NCBI RefSeq assembly: GCF_000485595.1
Contig: NW_014577062.1
Span: 1,287,646-1,320,145 of the forward strand
Direction of reading: 5' to 3'
Length of the DNA: 32,500 nucleotides
Source of the DNA: Priapulus caudatus
Lineage: Eukaryota; Priapulida; Priapulimorpha; Priapulimorphida; Priapulidae
The notes below the pieces were generated by a model that was given only the letters and a program-made list of their open reading frames with translations, was not told the origin of the DNA and did no database searches. Both the position numbers and the translations under genes were made by a program. Position 1 is the stretch's first letter. Each line of letters starts with the position of its first letter. Below are positions 10,032 through 22,441 of the stretch, piece by piece.

Positions 10032-11399
10032 GATACTCTTAGCGTAACGCCAAGTGTGTACAGTAAGGATTACACGTCTTGGAAATCTCGCAGATCATTA
10101 TTGAGTTCTCCAATATAAGCACCAATCTGCATTTAAAAGTAGAATTGTTTAAAATAAATGTGCCAACACAAATAGCACATGATTCTCGTATCTCACTATA
10201 GATGCCATCAACTGGTACCCTGTCTCTACACCATGTTACCTTTGTCTAAACATGTTGAGATTATCTGACGCACTTTTGTGGCACCATTTTAAGGTTTTCT
10301 TTTTGTCGAATCACGGAAATGCAAGCGCAAGCTTAGTGTTTATTTGCTGTTTTATTGCCTACAACAGCACAAACCAGTGGTAATTTTTATGCTGGAGTAA
10401 TCAGTAATATGTCCGCTAAATAGCGATACCTAATTTGTCTACATATTTTTATTTTTCCAATTATTCGAGAGAGCATATTGCCCAGTTGCGTCACGAAATG
10501 CTGCGGAGATGACTGTTGTCAGGCCGTAATTTGTCAGAGTAATGCGAGCTCAAGTAAAACCTGCAAGGAAGTTAAACGAGCGATTAATTAACTCCAATTT
10601 GATCAATCTGACGCAAGACGACAAAGGTTATCCATTAGTACACTTCTGTTCGGAAACAGGCAGACGTCATAAATGGACTGTATGCTACTCTACGCTCTCT
10701 TCGAACACACACACGTTCTGGCTCAGTCGAGTAAAGTACCGTGTGGGCGAACAGCTAGCTATACAAACAGGAGTACGATTCCTACTAGTTCTAAAAAGGC
10801 CGGTGGTCCTGGCGGTCAGTGTCATTATTGTTCGAAGAGGTGCTCAGACTTACGAGTATCCTGACCTTATCAGGACTGCGTGCGTAAATATACATAAAGG
10901 CTCGTGGAACTGATGTACGCGACTCGAATAGTGAAAAAGGATGTGCCAGCTTTAAAAGACCACGGGTGCCGTACCAGTCTAACCAAAAATTAGAAATAAA
11001 ATGTGAAAATTTACAAATTAATAGTAGACATAAAAAACTGGGTGTAATTTGTGCAAGCGAAGGCCACATACAATAACTCTCAATAGATCCACAGACTGCC
11101 GCTGAACGTCTCCGTCTCTGCCATGATTATTCTTATTTCGTGTTTTGTTCAGGGATTTTTTCAAGTGTCACTCGCCGCCGGCGGAGCTGCAATCTATTTC
11201 GCTTGCCAGCAGCGGCCACAAGTGCTCCACCGTCTCACGGTTACTCCTCCTTACTTACGGCTCCTGTGAAACATCTAAACTCGTGTCTCTCGCCTCGCAC
11301 ACTGGGAGGTCTTCGTGGATGTTATTCTTAGTGATTTACATTTGACAATTCGATCAGTAGTGCAAAGGGGAGCGCTAACGAGTGAGATAAACCAAACGT
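10032..11399. other. Non-coding stretch, no recognised gene
   Basis: AT-rich DNA. One frame of 123 codons (10542-10913, plus) shows no motif or repetitive signature and is probably chance. Nothing else was recognised. Confidence 0.5.
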
Positions 11400-11416
11400 A
11401 AATATATATATATAAC

Positions 11417-11452
<36 letters not shown>

Positions 11453-11466
11453 CGTATATATATGTT
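11400..11466. repeat. (TA)n tract with AACGTATATA interruptions
   Basis: A TA tract interrupted twice by AACG, largely self-complementary and able to form cruciforms. Confidence 0.9.
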
Positions 11467-11544
11467 GCGTTTTACGCAGTGGTCGTCTGTCCAATCGTTT
11501 AGTATACATACGCCCTGCTTCGCACCGCCTCGCCTCCGCTAAGT

Positions 11545-12470
11545 GCTAGGGTGATGGTAGCTATAGGTAGCTACAGGTAATCGCTGAAGTGACGGTAGCT
11601 CTACTGTAGGTTGCTACAGGTAAGTGAGAGGGTGACGGTAGCTGTAGGTAGCTACAGGTAAGTGAGAGGGTGACGGTAGCTGTAGGTAGCTACAGATAAA
11701 TGCTAGGGTAACGGTATCTGTAGGTAGCTACAGGTAACCACTAGGGTGACGGCAGCTGTAGGTAGCTAGAGGTAAATGCTAGGGTGACGGTAGCTGTAGG
11801 TAGCTAGAGGTAACCACTAGGGTGACGGTAGCTGTAGGTAGCTAGAGGTAACCACTAGGGTGACGGTAGCTGTAGGTAGCTACAGGTAAGCGCTAGGGTG
11901 ACGGTAGCTGTAGGTAGCTACAGGTAAATGCTAGGGTGACGGTAGCTGTAGGTAGCTAGAGGTAAATGCTAGGGTGACGGTAGCTGTAGGTAGCTACAGG
12001 TAAGTGCTAGGGTGACGGTAGCTGTAGGTAGCTACTGGTAAGCACTGAAGTGACGGTAACTCTAGGTAGCTACAGGTAAGCGCTAGGGTGACGGTAGCTG
12101 TGTAGGTAGCTACTGGTAAGCGCCAGGGTGACGGTAGCTACAGGTAAATTCTAGGGTCACGGTAGCTGTAGGTAGCTAGAGGTAAGCACTAGGATGACGG
12201 TACCTGTAGGTAGCTACAGGTAAGTGCTAGGATGTCGGTAGCTCTAGGTTGCTACAGGTAAGCGCTAGGGTGACGGTAGCTGTAGGTAGCTACTGGTAAG
12301 CACTGAAGTGACAGTAGCTGTAGGTAGCTACAGGTAAGTATTGAAGTGTGATATCAGTTGTAGTAGCTACAGGTCAGTACTGGAGTGCTATATTAGTTGT
12401 AGGTAGGTGTAGATGGTAGGTAGGCTGGAGTAAGGGTATAAAGTGAGCTGTATGTAGTTGTAGTTAGCTG
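11545..12470. repeat. 38-bp minisatellite, about 22 copies
   Basis: The unit is GGGTGACGGTAGCTGTAGG followed by TAGCTACAGGTAAGTGCTA, 38 bp in all. Copies differ by a few substitutions; the ends (before about 11590 and after about 12340) are more diverged. Each unit contains the palindrome GTAGCTAC and most contain CAGGTAAG, a consensus 5' splice-donor string. No coding frame runs through it. Confidence 0.95.
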
Positions 12471-12479
12471 TAGGTAAGC

Positions 12480-13690
12480 ATGCGACTGTACCGTCGTCTC
12501 TTTATCGTGAGGTGCTTGGTGTTCAGTGACGAACAAGACGTCGTTGGGTCTCTATGCTGTTGCGAATACGCAGTGTCTAGTAAATTGCGCGCGCACGATT
12601 TTTCATTTGAACTACGTCCCTGCGTTATGAGATGTTGCAATCGCGGCTAGCGCGACCGAATGAGTGAATTCGCCGGTGAAGGTTTGATGAAATTACAGCA
12701 TTAATCGACTCCGATTTTCTTGTATTGCCCTGCTGAGTAAATCGCGCTTTCTGACCGATTTGCGCTTTTTCGAATCCATCGATCAATATATAATTAGTAT
12801 TGAGATTACAGGGGATGCCGGGTAAGCGTAGCTAAAATTTCAGGAAATAAATGTCTGCACGCAAGCCGGGCAAATCCTGTTTGAAGTGCGTTTAACGTGT
12901 TCTTAAAGGTAAGTCAATAAAGATTAAAAACGATAATTGGATGTGATCGGACTCATTCTTCATAGTTCTGTCGGTAATAGCCAACTTTCATCCACCACCG
13001 TTTCACGGCGCCACATTTGCAGCGCGCGAGATCACCAAATGAAATAATCTTAGCCTGTTACATGATTGAGTATAAACATAAAGGATTATTGTCGTGTAAA
13101 GTTAGATACTAACCACGATTATCATAATAATTTTAAGAACACAGCGCTGTAGATGTCCGTTCTTCCAGGCTGATTTTCATCAGACGCGTGACTAGTATTG
13201 TCGTATTCCACGGTCATTTGCGTCAGAAAGATTTTGTTCGCGAAAAGCGCGGGAAAGTGGCGGAAATCTCCATTAGACTGCTGCTTGAAATACATTCCGA
13301 TGTAAACATAGTTAGTTGGCGTGGGCATGAAGAATGTCCAACCCGTTCGTCCCATGAATATTTCATCGTCTTACCCGCGCAAGACGCAGTTCAGAAACTT
13401 CGGAGCGATTTATTTTATCTAACGATCTTGCTTGTTTAACTAATTTCAATTCTAGCGTGCCACTTTTCGCCGCGCCCTCTCACAATTAATAGCCATGATC
13501 AAGTGTAGCGCGAAATCTGCGATCGAGATCTGCACCGCGACTACAGCGCCGTCTGTCGGAATTAGTTAAAATGCGCAAACACGAACTTCCCGCCGGTGGT
13601 CGGATTCTGAGTTTAGCGAAATAGCGTTGCATATATGCATGAGCGAATAAACGACTTAGTGGAGGTGGAGTTTCTTGTTGCCGAAAACGA
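12480..13690. other. Non-coding stretch, no recognised gene
   Basis: Unremarkable mixed-composition DNA between the minisatellite and the GT repeat. Short frames only. Confidence 0.55.
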
Positions 13691-13703
13691 ACGGAGAGGC
13701 GAT

Positions 13704-13716
13704 TGTGTGTGTGTGC

Positions 13717-13780
<64 letters not shown>

Positions 13781-13812
13781 TGCGTGTGTGTGTGTGTGTG
13801 TGCGTGCGTGTG

Positions 13813-13848
<36 letters not shown>

Positions 13849-13980
13849 TGTATGTGTGTGTGAGCGTGTGCATGTGAGCGTGTGCATGTGCTCGTGTGTG
13901 CGTATGCAAGTGCGTGTGTGAGCGTGTGAATGTGTGGGTGTTCGTGCGTGTGCAAGTGCGTGTGGGTGTCTGAGCGTGTG
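13704..13980. repeat. (GT)n/(CGTG)n microsatellite
   Basis: GT dinucleotides, then GTGC/CGTG tetranucleotides, degenerating rightward. The long Cys/Val and His/Thr frames on both strands are products of the repeat. Confidence 0.97.
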
Positions 13981-14230
13981 TGAGCGTGTGCATGTGCGCT
14001 TGTATGTGCGGGTGTGTGCGTGTGCAATTGCGTGTGGGTGTGTGTGGGTGTGTGAGCGTGTGCATGTGCACGTGTATGTGCGGGTGTGTGCGTGGGCAAG
14101 TGCGTGTGAGTGTGTGTGGGTGTGTGAGCGTGTGCATGTGCGCTTGTATGTGCGGGTGTGTGCGTGTGCAATTGCGTGTGAGTGTGTGTGGGTGTGTGAG
14201 CGAGTGCATGTGCGGGTGTGTGTGTGAGAG
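13981..14230. repeat. 72-bp higher-order repeat within the GT array
   Basis: TGAGCGTGTGCATGTG recurs at 13981, 14053 and 14125, with a variant at 14197, a steady 72-bp period. The unit itself is degenerate GT/GC sequence, so this is a minisatellite built from a microsatellite. Confidence 0.88.
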
Positions 14231-14997
14231 AGTGTGTGTATGTAGCGGGTGGGTATAGGTGGAGTAAATGCTCGTGTGTGCGTGCTTAGTAGCTGCGCGT
14301 GTGGCGGCGGGGCGCGGGGATGCATGTAGTTAGTTCTCACGGCAAGAAATCAATCGGTTCGCTCAGAGCTTCTAACATATAGTTACCGCTATACGTGGCT
14401 GTGCTACACACGAACATCTGCTGCATGCGAGAATTAGTTCTCACACATTTGACATCGCAGGCCACCTCCGATAATGCGCTGCTTTGCTGACTCTTCCGTT
14501 GACACATTACGCCACCCAAGACTAACCTAATCTCCCTGACCCTACTTGACATCTTACACCGTCCATGACAAATCATCTCTCCCTAAAACACCCCCAATTT
14601 GTCACCACACGCCTGATAAATATTATTCGCAACCCGCCCTGTTCTTGGCATACGCAGTTCTCTCCACCGATACCTTCCCGACCCTCCGCGCACGGACGCG
14701 GACGTACGTACGCACGCACGCACGCACGCACGCACACGCGAATACAGATACACGCATGCAGTTTTTCCCGACACGTTTCAGCGCCCAGCGTAATATATAA
14801 TATATAATACTATCTACTACTAATATCTATATAATAAATTATTATCTTTTGCGTAACTGCAAATTGGATTACGGTGGCGAGACTAATGATTATTAAGCCC
14901 GCGGTGAGGCGTGCGCGCATGCAACGTCACAGACACACGAATTCGCGCGGCGAGCCGTCTGTATCCCTCTCCCGCCTCCAGCTGTGCTGAGTGCTGG
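14231..14997. other. Non-coding stretch with a small CGTA/CGCA repeat
   Basis: No gene. A short CGTA/CGCA microsatellite lies at about 14702-14735 and AT-rich sequence at 14792-14840. Confidence 0.6.
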
Positions 14998-15050
14998 CCA
15001 TAGAAATAATATATTAGTTAGACTACTGTCTCTATATAGTCTCTCTATGG
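14998..15050. mobile_element. Short hairpin element, CCATAGAAATA family, copy 1
   Basis: 53 bp starting CCATAGAAATA and ending CTCTCTATGG. Aligned in reverse orientation, it resembles 22981-23036 over its length (shared CCATAGAAATA, AGTTAGA and CTATGG blocks). No flanking duplication is visible. Confidence 0.5.
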
Positions 15051-16800
15051 TACAAACAGGCATCGCCTCACTCGAAGGAGTGCAACTATACAGACTCCCA
15101 TTGGAAACCGATAACTCCCTCTGGCGACGGACGGCGATAACATGTAGAAAAGTGGTCGAGCATGCTGACCCGATAGCTTAGGCATGTAGGTCAATCTTTA
15201 CTGTTAAATTATTACAATGTTTAGTTATTTTTACGTGATGTTTGCAGGCTACGAACACCAGTAGGGTACCCTATATTCGATAATGGATGTGAATATGTGA
15301 AATAAATCCAGGCCGTGTCTAGTACACGCGTATTTTTTACGCTTGGGCTTAACTCCCGGATTTTCTGCAAATAGCATCACAATGCCAACACGACCAGCGG
15401 GCACTTTTATATCCACGATTATTGCGATCACGACATTAGCATCCACTTAACGACTTCCGGTTAAAACTCAAGAGCAAACATTCGCCGAAACGCTCAGTGC
15501 CTGGTTCGAGTCTCATCAGTCTACGTAAATTCGATGCAAAGCCGCGTCGAAAGAGAAAGATAATAAATGTGAACATGAATTATGCAGGTGATTATACGGG
15601 AAAGCATTGCAGCCTGCCATTAGCATGGCTGCCGGCTTTTGAGAATTAAGCAGATGTCTTAGCATTAAAAATACGATATATACGTGACATACGCCGCGTA
15701 AGACTGCCAGCTCTACTCGCCTCTCGGTTAAAAATGTCTCGGAGCAAAATTAGCGACGATAATTAAGTATGGGCGAATAATAATCGATGTCATCGACGGA
15801 GATTCGACGACTTTGATTATCAACCGAGGTTTTAACACACTTGCACTGTTAACATTTTCCCAGCGGGTCTTTGTTCTCGTATAGACCTACTGTGTGATCA
15901 TGCATGCGCGGGCGCACGTAACGCGCGAATAGGCACGGCATCGCCATCTCAGAACAGCTTCGATTAAAATCCAGCGCATGTTCGAATGCGAACGTTCGAG
16001 CAGTGACACGTAACATTCCCAAGAGCGAATTTCATTTTAATTCAATTGCGAATAACATTCTGAATGCGTTAAATGATGAACGTGAACGATGCACTTCATA
16101 AATTTTAGTGTAATAATCGGTATAACCGCGACACACATGTTCTGATATACGACACAATGTTTAATATTTAGGATTAACCAATGCGAACACACCACGCTCA
16201 CGCGCACCAACGCACGCGTGCTTGCACGCACGTACACACTCGCGCACACACAATAGTTTTTATTTCTAATTGGAGAGCCTAACAATTTTACCTAAACGTG
16301 ACTGATCGACGACCTTTGTCATGTGATCATGCACCTATATACGCCATCGCGTCCGCGCGTCTGTAATATTGCTGCGTTGTCAAGTTCCGATACACACAAG
16401 TATCTGGTTGCGACGCACACACGCACGCAAACACCCACGCACGCACTCACGCTTGCATCTCTGAGGCAACGCATGTACGCATTCACACAAGTACTCAACG
16501 CATGTAAGCACATCCAGACACCCACATCGCCCACTGCGTACGAGTGAATTCAAAATATGTCGAATCCTTTCAATTCGAGTGATTCGCGCCCACGAAACGC
16601 CCCCATGCACGCCGTTACAATCCGTTCTAGTGTGTGCGTGGAATCGTCGTTTAGCGCGAGTAGGCAGCATTTAAACGAGAATCGCCGACGCTGCATGTGT
16701 CAAAATACAATCGGCGAGGCGCATGAAACTCGGCGATTATTGCTTTCGTAGGGAAATAGCGCCGCATTGCATATGCCCGCCAGCTCGCACTGACGCACAC
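15051..16800. other. Non-coding stretch, no recognised gene
   Basis: Anonymous DNA with short CGCA/CACA patches near 16200-16240 and 16415-16450. No protein or RNA gene recognised. Confidence 0.55.
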
Positions 16801-16820
16801 GCACGCCTCTTCGTAATCCG

Positions 16821-16824
<4 letters not shown>

Positions 16825-16915
<91 letters not shown>

Positions 16916-17025
16916 ACACGTACACGCACACGCAAACGCACACGCACACGCACGCACGCACGCACACACGCACGCACGCACACACACACCACGCACGCAC
17001 GCACGCACGCACACCCACACACGCC
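16825..17025. repeat. (CA)n/(CGCA)n microsatellite
   Basis: A pure CA run to about 16912, then CGTACA, CGCA and CACG mixtures to about 17025. His/Thr and Cys/Val frames here are artefacts of the repeat. Confidence 0.97.
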
Positions 17026-18190
17026 AACACAAACTAGCACAGCTCTAACAAGTTTAAGTGACATTTATACGCAGCGAGTTATATGCGATCAACTATATTA
17101 CGTCCAAGAGAGAATCTTGTCTGTATTCGCCCTTCTATGTGGTTGCAGCCATCAATCAATCCTTAGGCAGTAAAGCAACGATAAACAATGCATGCAACGT
17201 TTAGCCGAAATAACGCCCTTATTCATCCTAAATGCGCAAAATCGGTGAAAGTATGGGGAAGTTAAAATAGTAAATACTTGTTCACATCAGTCACGTGCCG
17301 ATGGTAAATTATTGAGCGTAACAATGTTATTTCAATCGTCTGTAGACACAGACGTTCGTAGACGGCTGTTTCGTATATAACTAGTGCCCCAAGCAATCTA
17401 CGCCGATTTCGCTATAACGAGGGTTATATAGGGCTCCTGCAGCATGTTCGTAGTAAGCACGGGAGGAGAGTCTGCAAGCATCCAAGATGGATCGGAATTT
17501 AAAAGGCGATGTGAACACTTTCCCGGGGATGCCCCCTATCTGAGGCCACCGCAAAATCCTCTCGTTGGAAAGGATGGATATATGAAAAGATCTAGTTGGA
17601 AAAATTGTAGGCTCGAGCAGCGGTAGCTAACCCAACTGCATGATGCAAGTCTGAAACACACAAACGAACATCAAATAACAAGAAGGTGTAAGTCCGCGAA
17701 ACTACATTTTTGAGTATTCTGGTTACAGACCACATATGCTGCACAATTTCATTATTGTATTGCTATATTATAGCTGCAAAATTAAGCATCCTTAGGAGCA
17801 TCCGCATCGCATGTATGAACATTTAGAATATATTCCCACAACATACAGCTTTTAGATTTTTAACCATGCCGTGCCCGTCTCTCGGCCATTTCTAAATGGA
17901 AAACATCCATGGAAAACGGAAAAATGCATAGATATGGCAGAACTGAATTGGCTTCAGTCTTTTTTCCCTTATTCGCTTCCATTATCGTAATTTCTTTCTC
18001 TGTCTAGTAGCAGATGCAGCAGCACCGAGCATGTGCATTAGCAGCTCCTTCCAGCGGCATTACCTTGATCCCAGCATCACCCCTCTCTCGCAATCACTAC
18101 CCTCGCTGTATATCTATCGCAACCCTCCATCACTGTATGACTTCCAGCGCCATCGCCATCCCTCTCTTAATTCGCCCATGTCTCAGCGTC

Positions 18191-18198
<8 letters not shown>
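17026..18198. other. Non-coding stretch, no recognised gene
   Basis: AT-rich to mixed DNA with no frame longer than about 60 codons of any interest. Confidence 0.55.

Positions 18199-18238
<40 letters not shown>
18197..18238. repeat. (CT)n microsatellite
   Basis: About 20 CT units between CAGCGTCACTT and ATTGCGCG. Confidence 0.95.
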
Positions 18239-18240
<2 letters not shown>

Positions 18241-19930
18241 TGCGCGCTCTCTCGCTATCTTTCCTTTTTTCCTTTTTCTCTCGCTTAATATTGTCTCTAA
18301 TCTCATCAGCACATTACCCCACCATCGTAATCTTTCACTCTAAATATCAAGCATGTTCATCCGCCCCTCCCCTGACACACCGTAGTGCGAGTAAGATATT
18401 CAACCGGTTGATCAAAGCAGAGCATCGACGCATTACCAACGACACGCGCGAGCCCATTTCCAATCATCATATATTGCTCACATGCAAAGATGACGCGGTC
18501 GAGTGCGTCGACCAGTCGTGTAAGCCACAATTGCCCTGCCATTTCGAGCTCAGTGCCTTCAGACGCGTTACGTAAAAGCAACAAGGCGCCGTTTTATGCG
18601 TCTATGATTATCATGATGATTAGAGTGGATCAGTGGTCGTGGCGTCAGGCTGGATCAGCGATCGTCCGTGATCCAGACGCACGCATACGCGATGCTGCCC
18701 AGCCTATATAGTATGGGAAGTACTGCATTGTACTCTCACTTGTCACAGTTCGAAAACATGTATAATTCCGCCAATATTAAATATGTTGATGGCTTTACTA
18801 TTATTTAGTTCCTTAATTGAATGGCAGATATATGTAGGTAGGTAGTTGCTAGCGTGTTGTAAATAGTAGCACTGCATTCCTCATTCTTGAAAAAGTAGGA
18901 TTAGCCACCGGATTCAAGATCCCAGGTGGTCTAGAAATTGAGCTACTGGTAAAATATTAAAGGTGCCCCGCCTCAAGGTTTCAAGCGGCAAACATAAAAT
19001 CAGGCAAAAATAAATTATTTGAACATTGTACGTTTGTACTTGCCTATATATGTGTGATAGGTAAAAAAATGCGCAGGAATACGTTCATTCAAAGCTTTTA
19101 GATTACAAAGTGAAAGTGTCGGGTCGAATGTTTCAAAAAGCGTTCGAAACAGTTTTCGTTGAAGGAATATAGGCTTGATACATATTTTTACAGTTTATTT
19201 TCAAAGCTAACGTTCAGTTAAAGTGTAGTGAGTTATTTACTTACGTTTTTACAGTGGCTTGTCACAAAAATGTGCGCGGCAATGCAGCTTGAACCGGCGG
19301 TGTTAAACTTTTAGCGCTTATTCGTGCTTACGATCAACGGCGAGACATCTAGTTATTTGTCCCGAGTATTTCTACTTATTTTTTGGACGACTAATCGTCG
19401 GAAAGGTTTATCCTGAAAACGGAAAAGACGAAACGTTCCACGCCGATGATCACCGTCATTACGAAGATGTGCAGTCGCGTCTGCCTCGTAAATTGAAGGC
19501 CATGCAGACACATTGCAGGGAGAACGATCGAGCGTAACGTTCGGCGATAAAAGAGCAGCGATCGTTCCAGCCACACTGCATTTAAAACGACTGGCGGTCA
19601 GTTAAAGTTTAAACATTACCTAGACATCCGTAATTTGTTACTCTGGAGAATTCAACACTTTATGTCGGTTACAGGAAGGATGGTTATACGGTAGATTGCT
19701 CATGGACGACTGCGTGGTTTTCCTGCAACCAGTCATCCTGAAAGCACAATATTTCAGCTCATATACCTATAGTTGCTATTATTGTCTACCCGTAAAGTGT
19801 CGCGTGAGCATAGCACTGAAAATTAGAAACTATTCTAAATAGTTTAGTCACTTCTCTTATCGCCTGACGTTACCACATCAGTGTATAAACATACATTAAA
19901 CAGCGAAACATTATCTCAGTGCAAACCCTT
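18239..19930. other. Non-coding stretch, no recognised gene
   Basis: No gene, RNA or element recognised; only short frames. Confidence 0.5.
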
Positions 19931-20240
19931 ACTGTGGAGGTGTGGACCCGGGAGGAGTGTATAACCTCGTCCGGGTGCCGGGTTTTGATCACTCTCGCCT
20001 GACTCCTCTTCTGTGGCCGGTTCAGCATGGTTCAACCTTCGCCGACTTCGCTCTTGGAATCACAGGAGTACGGAAGCCCCCACACGACAGCAACGTGGTG
20101 ATCCAGGTCGTGGGAGGATCCCATTAATGAACCATATATTTCATTTCATTTATGTCACCATAAATGAATGTGACGAGCTCTTTTGCAACTGGATTGCCCG
20201 TGGGGCTGGGGAGGTGTGACGTTATCGTCATACGATACTA
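19931..20240. other. GC-richer block ending in ACTACTACTACTAG, possible interspersed repeat
   Basis: A block of higher GC than its surroundings, with CCGGGTGCCGGGTTTTGATC near the left and a short ACT-repeat tail at the right. A GC-rich body with a simple-repeat tail recalls the 3' end of a non-LTR element or a SINE, but no promoter box or reverse transcriptase is visible. Confidence 0.25.
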
Positions 20241-21715
20241 CTACTACTAGTTCAAACCATATATTCTAATTTTCGCAATAGCCGTCGAATGCTCCGGACA
20301 GTCGTCCTCACTCTACTGTAACCTTGTTACTTTAAAACATATTCGCCGCTGAACATCTAAACGCAGTTGCAACGCATAGGTGAGCGTGTATAGTTGCGCG
20401 CCGCCACAGCTCGGGGGAATACAGGAAAGAAGTTAATTAGAGGATGCGAAGAGTTATTAGATGTAGGCGAAGCAAGAACAGCAGCGCGCTAAATATGGTA
20501 TAGCACGACATGTCATTGAGTTAACAGGCATTGGCAGGCGACGTCTGGACGGGAGTCGCGGAGTTAATCGGGATCTACGGGGAATTCTCTTTCACGGATA
20601 CTATAGAGTCTTGTTTTAGCGCCTAACTCCTACTATACGCAGGTTTCAAAACCAGCGTTTGTGAATCAATGTGATGCGTGAAATGAGTTCCTCTCTCGCT
20701 GCAATTCCCCCTCGTGATGGCGCATAGGTACTGTATCGGTGGGTTGCCTGCGCTAAATGGGTGCGACCTGATATGTACTGCATAAGAGGTGCCCATCACA
20801 ATGAGCATAAGAGGGGTTGACGCACAATGAGCAGACACATTCCTAGTTAATGCAGTTATATATTCTTAACATCAACTCTTTCCGTTACTCTTAGAATTGT
20901 TACAGTGACCCGACTAAGAAGTATTGGATAAGCAGACAACGGGGAACGACGGTACAACTAATAATACTCAACGATTATTTCTGTCCGTGTCGTGCGGCAT
21001 ATGTGGTGCGGCATGTAGCCTATGCGGTGCCCACGAGCATAGGTCTGCATACCTGGTTAATTCTCGCACGTAGCACGGTCACACGCACCGCGTCTCGACG
21101 TCACCGCACATGCCTCTCTCTCTCTCTCCAGCGCTATAATCTTATCAAGCGCTGTGAGTATTGAATTAACGCCTTCATCCATCACGCCTCCTCGCGTGGC
21201 TCGCACAGGGGCCACTTCAAAAACCCTCATTAAATGTCATATCACTGCGCGTCTGCACTCGTCACGAGCCGCTGCTTTTCCGGATACCTTCTATTTACCG
21301 GATAGCAGAAATTGAAATGGTGGCGTGATTTTACGTGCGGGAATAGCCACTCGCATCCATAGATGCATCTCAAAGAGTTCGTCAGCAACAGAAATAGCCA
21401 GTTAGTCGGGTATAGAGCTTGCTGTTTGAGTCACCGACTCCCGCTATTTAATTACTATCAAGCACGCATGCGCTCTCGAGATCGCCCCGATTTAATTTTT
21501 CGTCTGGCTTGCTGGACGGTTAGTCGTACCATGATCGAGTCACGGCCGCTCGCAAACAGATATACGCGCTACTCGCACTGTCACGCACGCAACATCCTCG
21601 TTTAACTTCAAGCACAAAATTCAATTTTCTCGGTGCGAGTCATCGTGAAGCTGACGCAATTGCAATCATTTTCATGACACGGGAAAACTCACACAGGCGC
21701 CATGTGTAATCAGTA
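20241..21715. other. Non-coding stretch, no recognised gene
   Basis: Nothing recognised apart from a short CT run near 21115-21128 and small GTGCGGCAT repeats near 20990-21040. Confidence 0.5.
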
Positions 21716-21719
21716 GCAA

Positions 21720-21792
21720 CGACATCGTCGGTATTCCCAAACATCGTCGGTGTTCCCAAACATCGTCGGTATTCCCAAACATCGTCGGTGAA
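21720..21792. repeat. 19-bp tandem repeat, nearly four copies
   Basis: The unit ACATCGTCGGTATTCCCAA repeats with single G/A changes (GTATT or GTGTT). Confidence 0.92.
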
Positions 21793-22200
21793 AGCGCCGA
21801 GGTGGTCGCGCTTGGCATCCGAAATAAATAGGGATGAAAATCACACACAAAAAACCGCAATCCCATGTGGCGAAGAATTGTGCGCTGATTTTTTTTCATT
21901 AGAGTATAGTTTACTTTACGAAGAATCCGATCGGCAAACACTGCAAACAATTAGTGTTATTTGACTATTAGGTTACCCCCCTACTACGGTATTTGTAGAT
22001 CGTTTTTTCAATAAATCACCGTAACGTTTACATATGAACGTTAGTGTAGTGAGGATAAAGCCATAAACACGCCCGCCAAGTCTTAATCTGATCAAATAAA
22101 TATAGACACACTGTGTCAATGCAACCAACTCTCACTTCGCGAGATGGTGACTTAATGCTGACGCTGTTGCTTGGTACATACGTACGTCGTGTCGCAGCGC
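21793..22200. other. Non-coding stretch, no recognised gene
   Basis: AT-rich, nothing recognised. Confidence 0.5.
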
Positions 22201-22207
22201 TTGGCAA

Positions 22208-22331
22208 AATATTATATTATATTATATTACATATATATATATACTATATATATATGATATATATATATATTATATAATATATATATATATATATATAGGG
22301 CTACAGGGGCGTCAAACACGGCTATATATTC

Positions 22332-22379
<48 letters not shown>
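22208..22379. repeat. Long (TA)n tract with an embedded arm copy
   Basis: TA repeats with TATTATATTA variants, interrupted at about 22298-22327 by GGGCTACAGGGGCGTCAAAC and the following bases, which match the arm of the adjacent palindrome. Confidence 0.9.
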
Positions 22380-22380
<1 letters not shown>

Positions 22381-22441
22381 CATACAGGGGCTTCAAACAG
22401 GCTATATATATATATATAGCCTGTTTAAAGCCCCTGTATGC
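22380..22441. repeat. 62-bp near-perfect palindrome
   Basis: GCATACAGGGGCTTCAAACA leads to a TA centre, and the inverse runs out to CCCCTGTATGC. One mismatch is seen between the arms. A diverged direct copy of the left arm lies at about 22298-22327, on the other side of a TA tract. Confidence 0.9.

Noticed and set aside
10542-10913. 123-codon plus-strand frame
   Set aside because: No motif, no plausible splice context and no recognised family; a chance frame cannot be excluded, so no gene is called.
11545-12470. Regular repeats resembling a CRISPR array
   Set aside because: Units are contiguous with no unique spacers, there are no cas genes, and the setting is a eukaryotic genome; it is a minisatellite.
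13486-14340. Long His/Thr-rich frames on the minus strand and Cys/Val frames on the plus strand
   Set aside because: They are direct translations of GT/CA microsatellite and its 72-bp repeat; no stop codons arise in such DNA by composition alone.
15503-15514. GGTTCGAGTCTC, resembling a tRNA B box
   Set aside because: No matching A box, acceptor stem or anticodon arm could be found around it.
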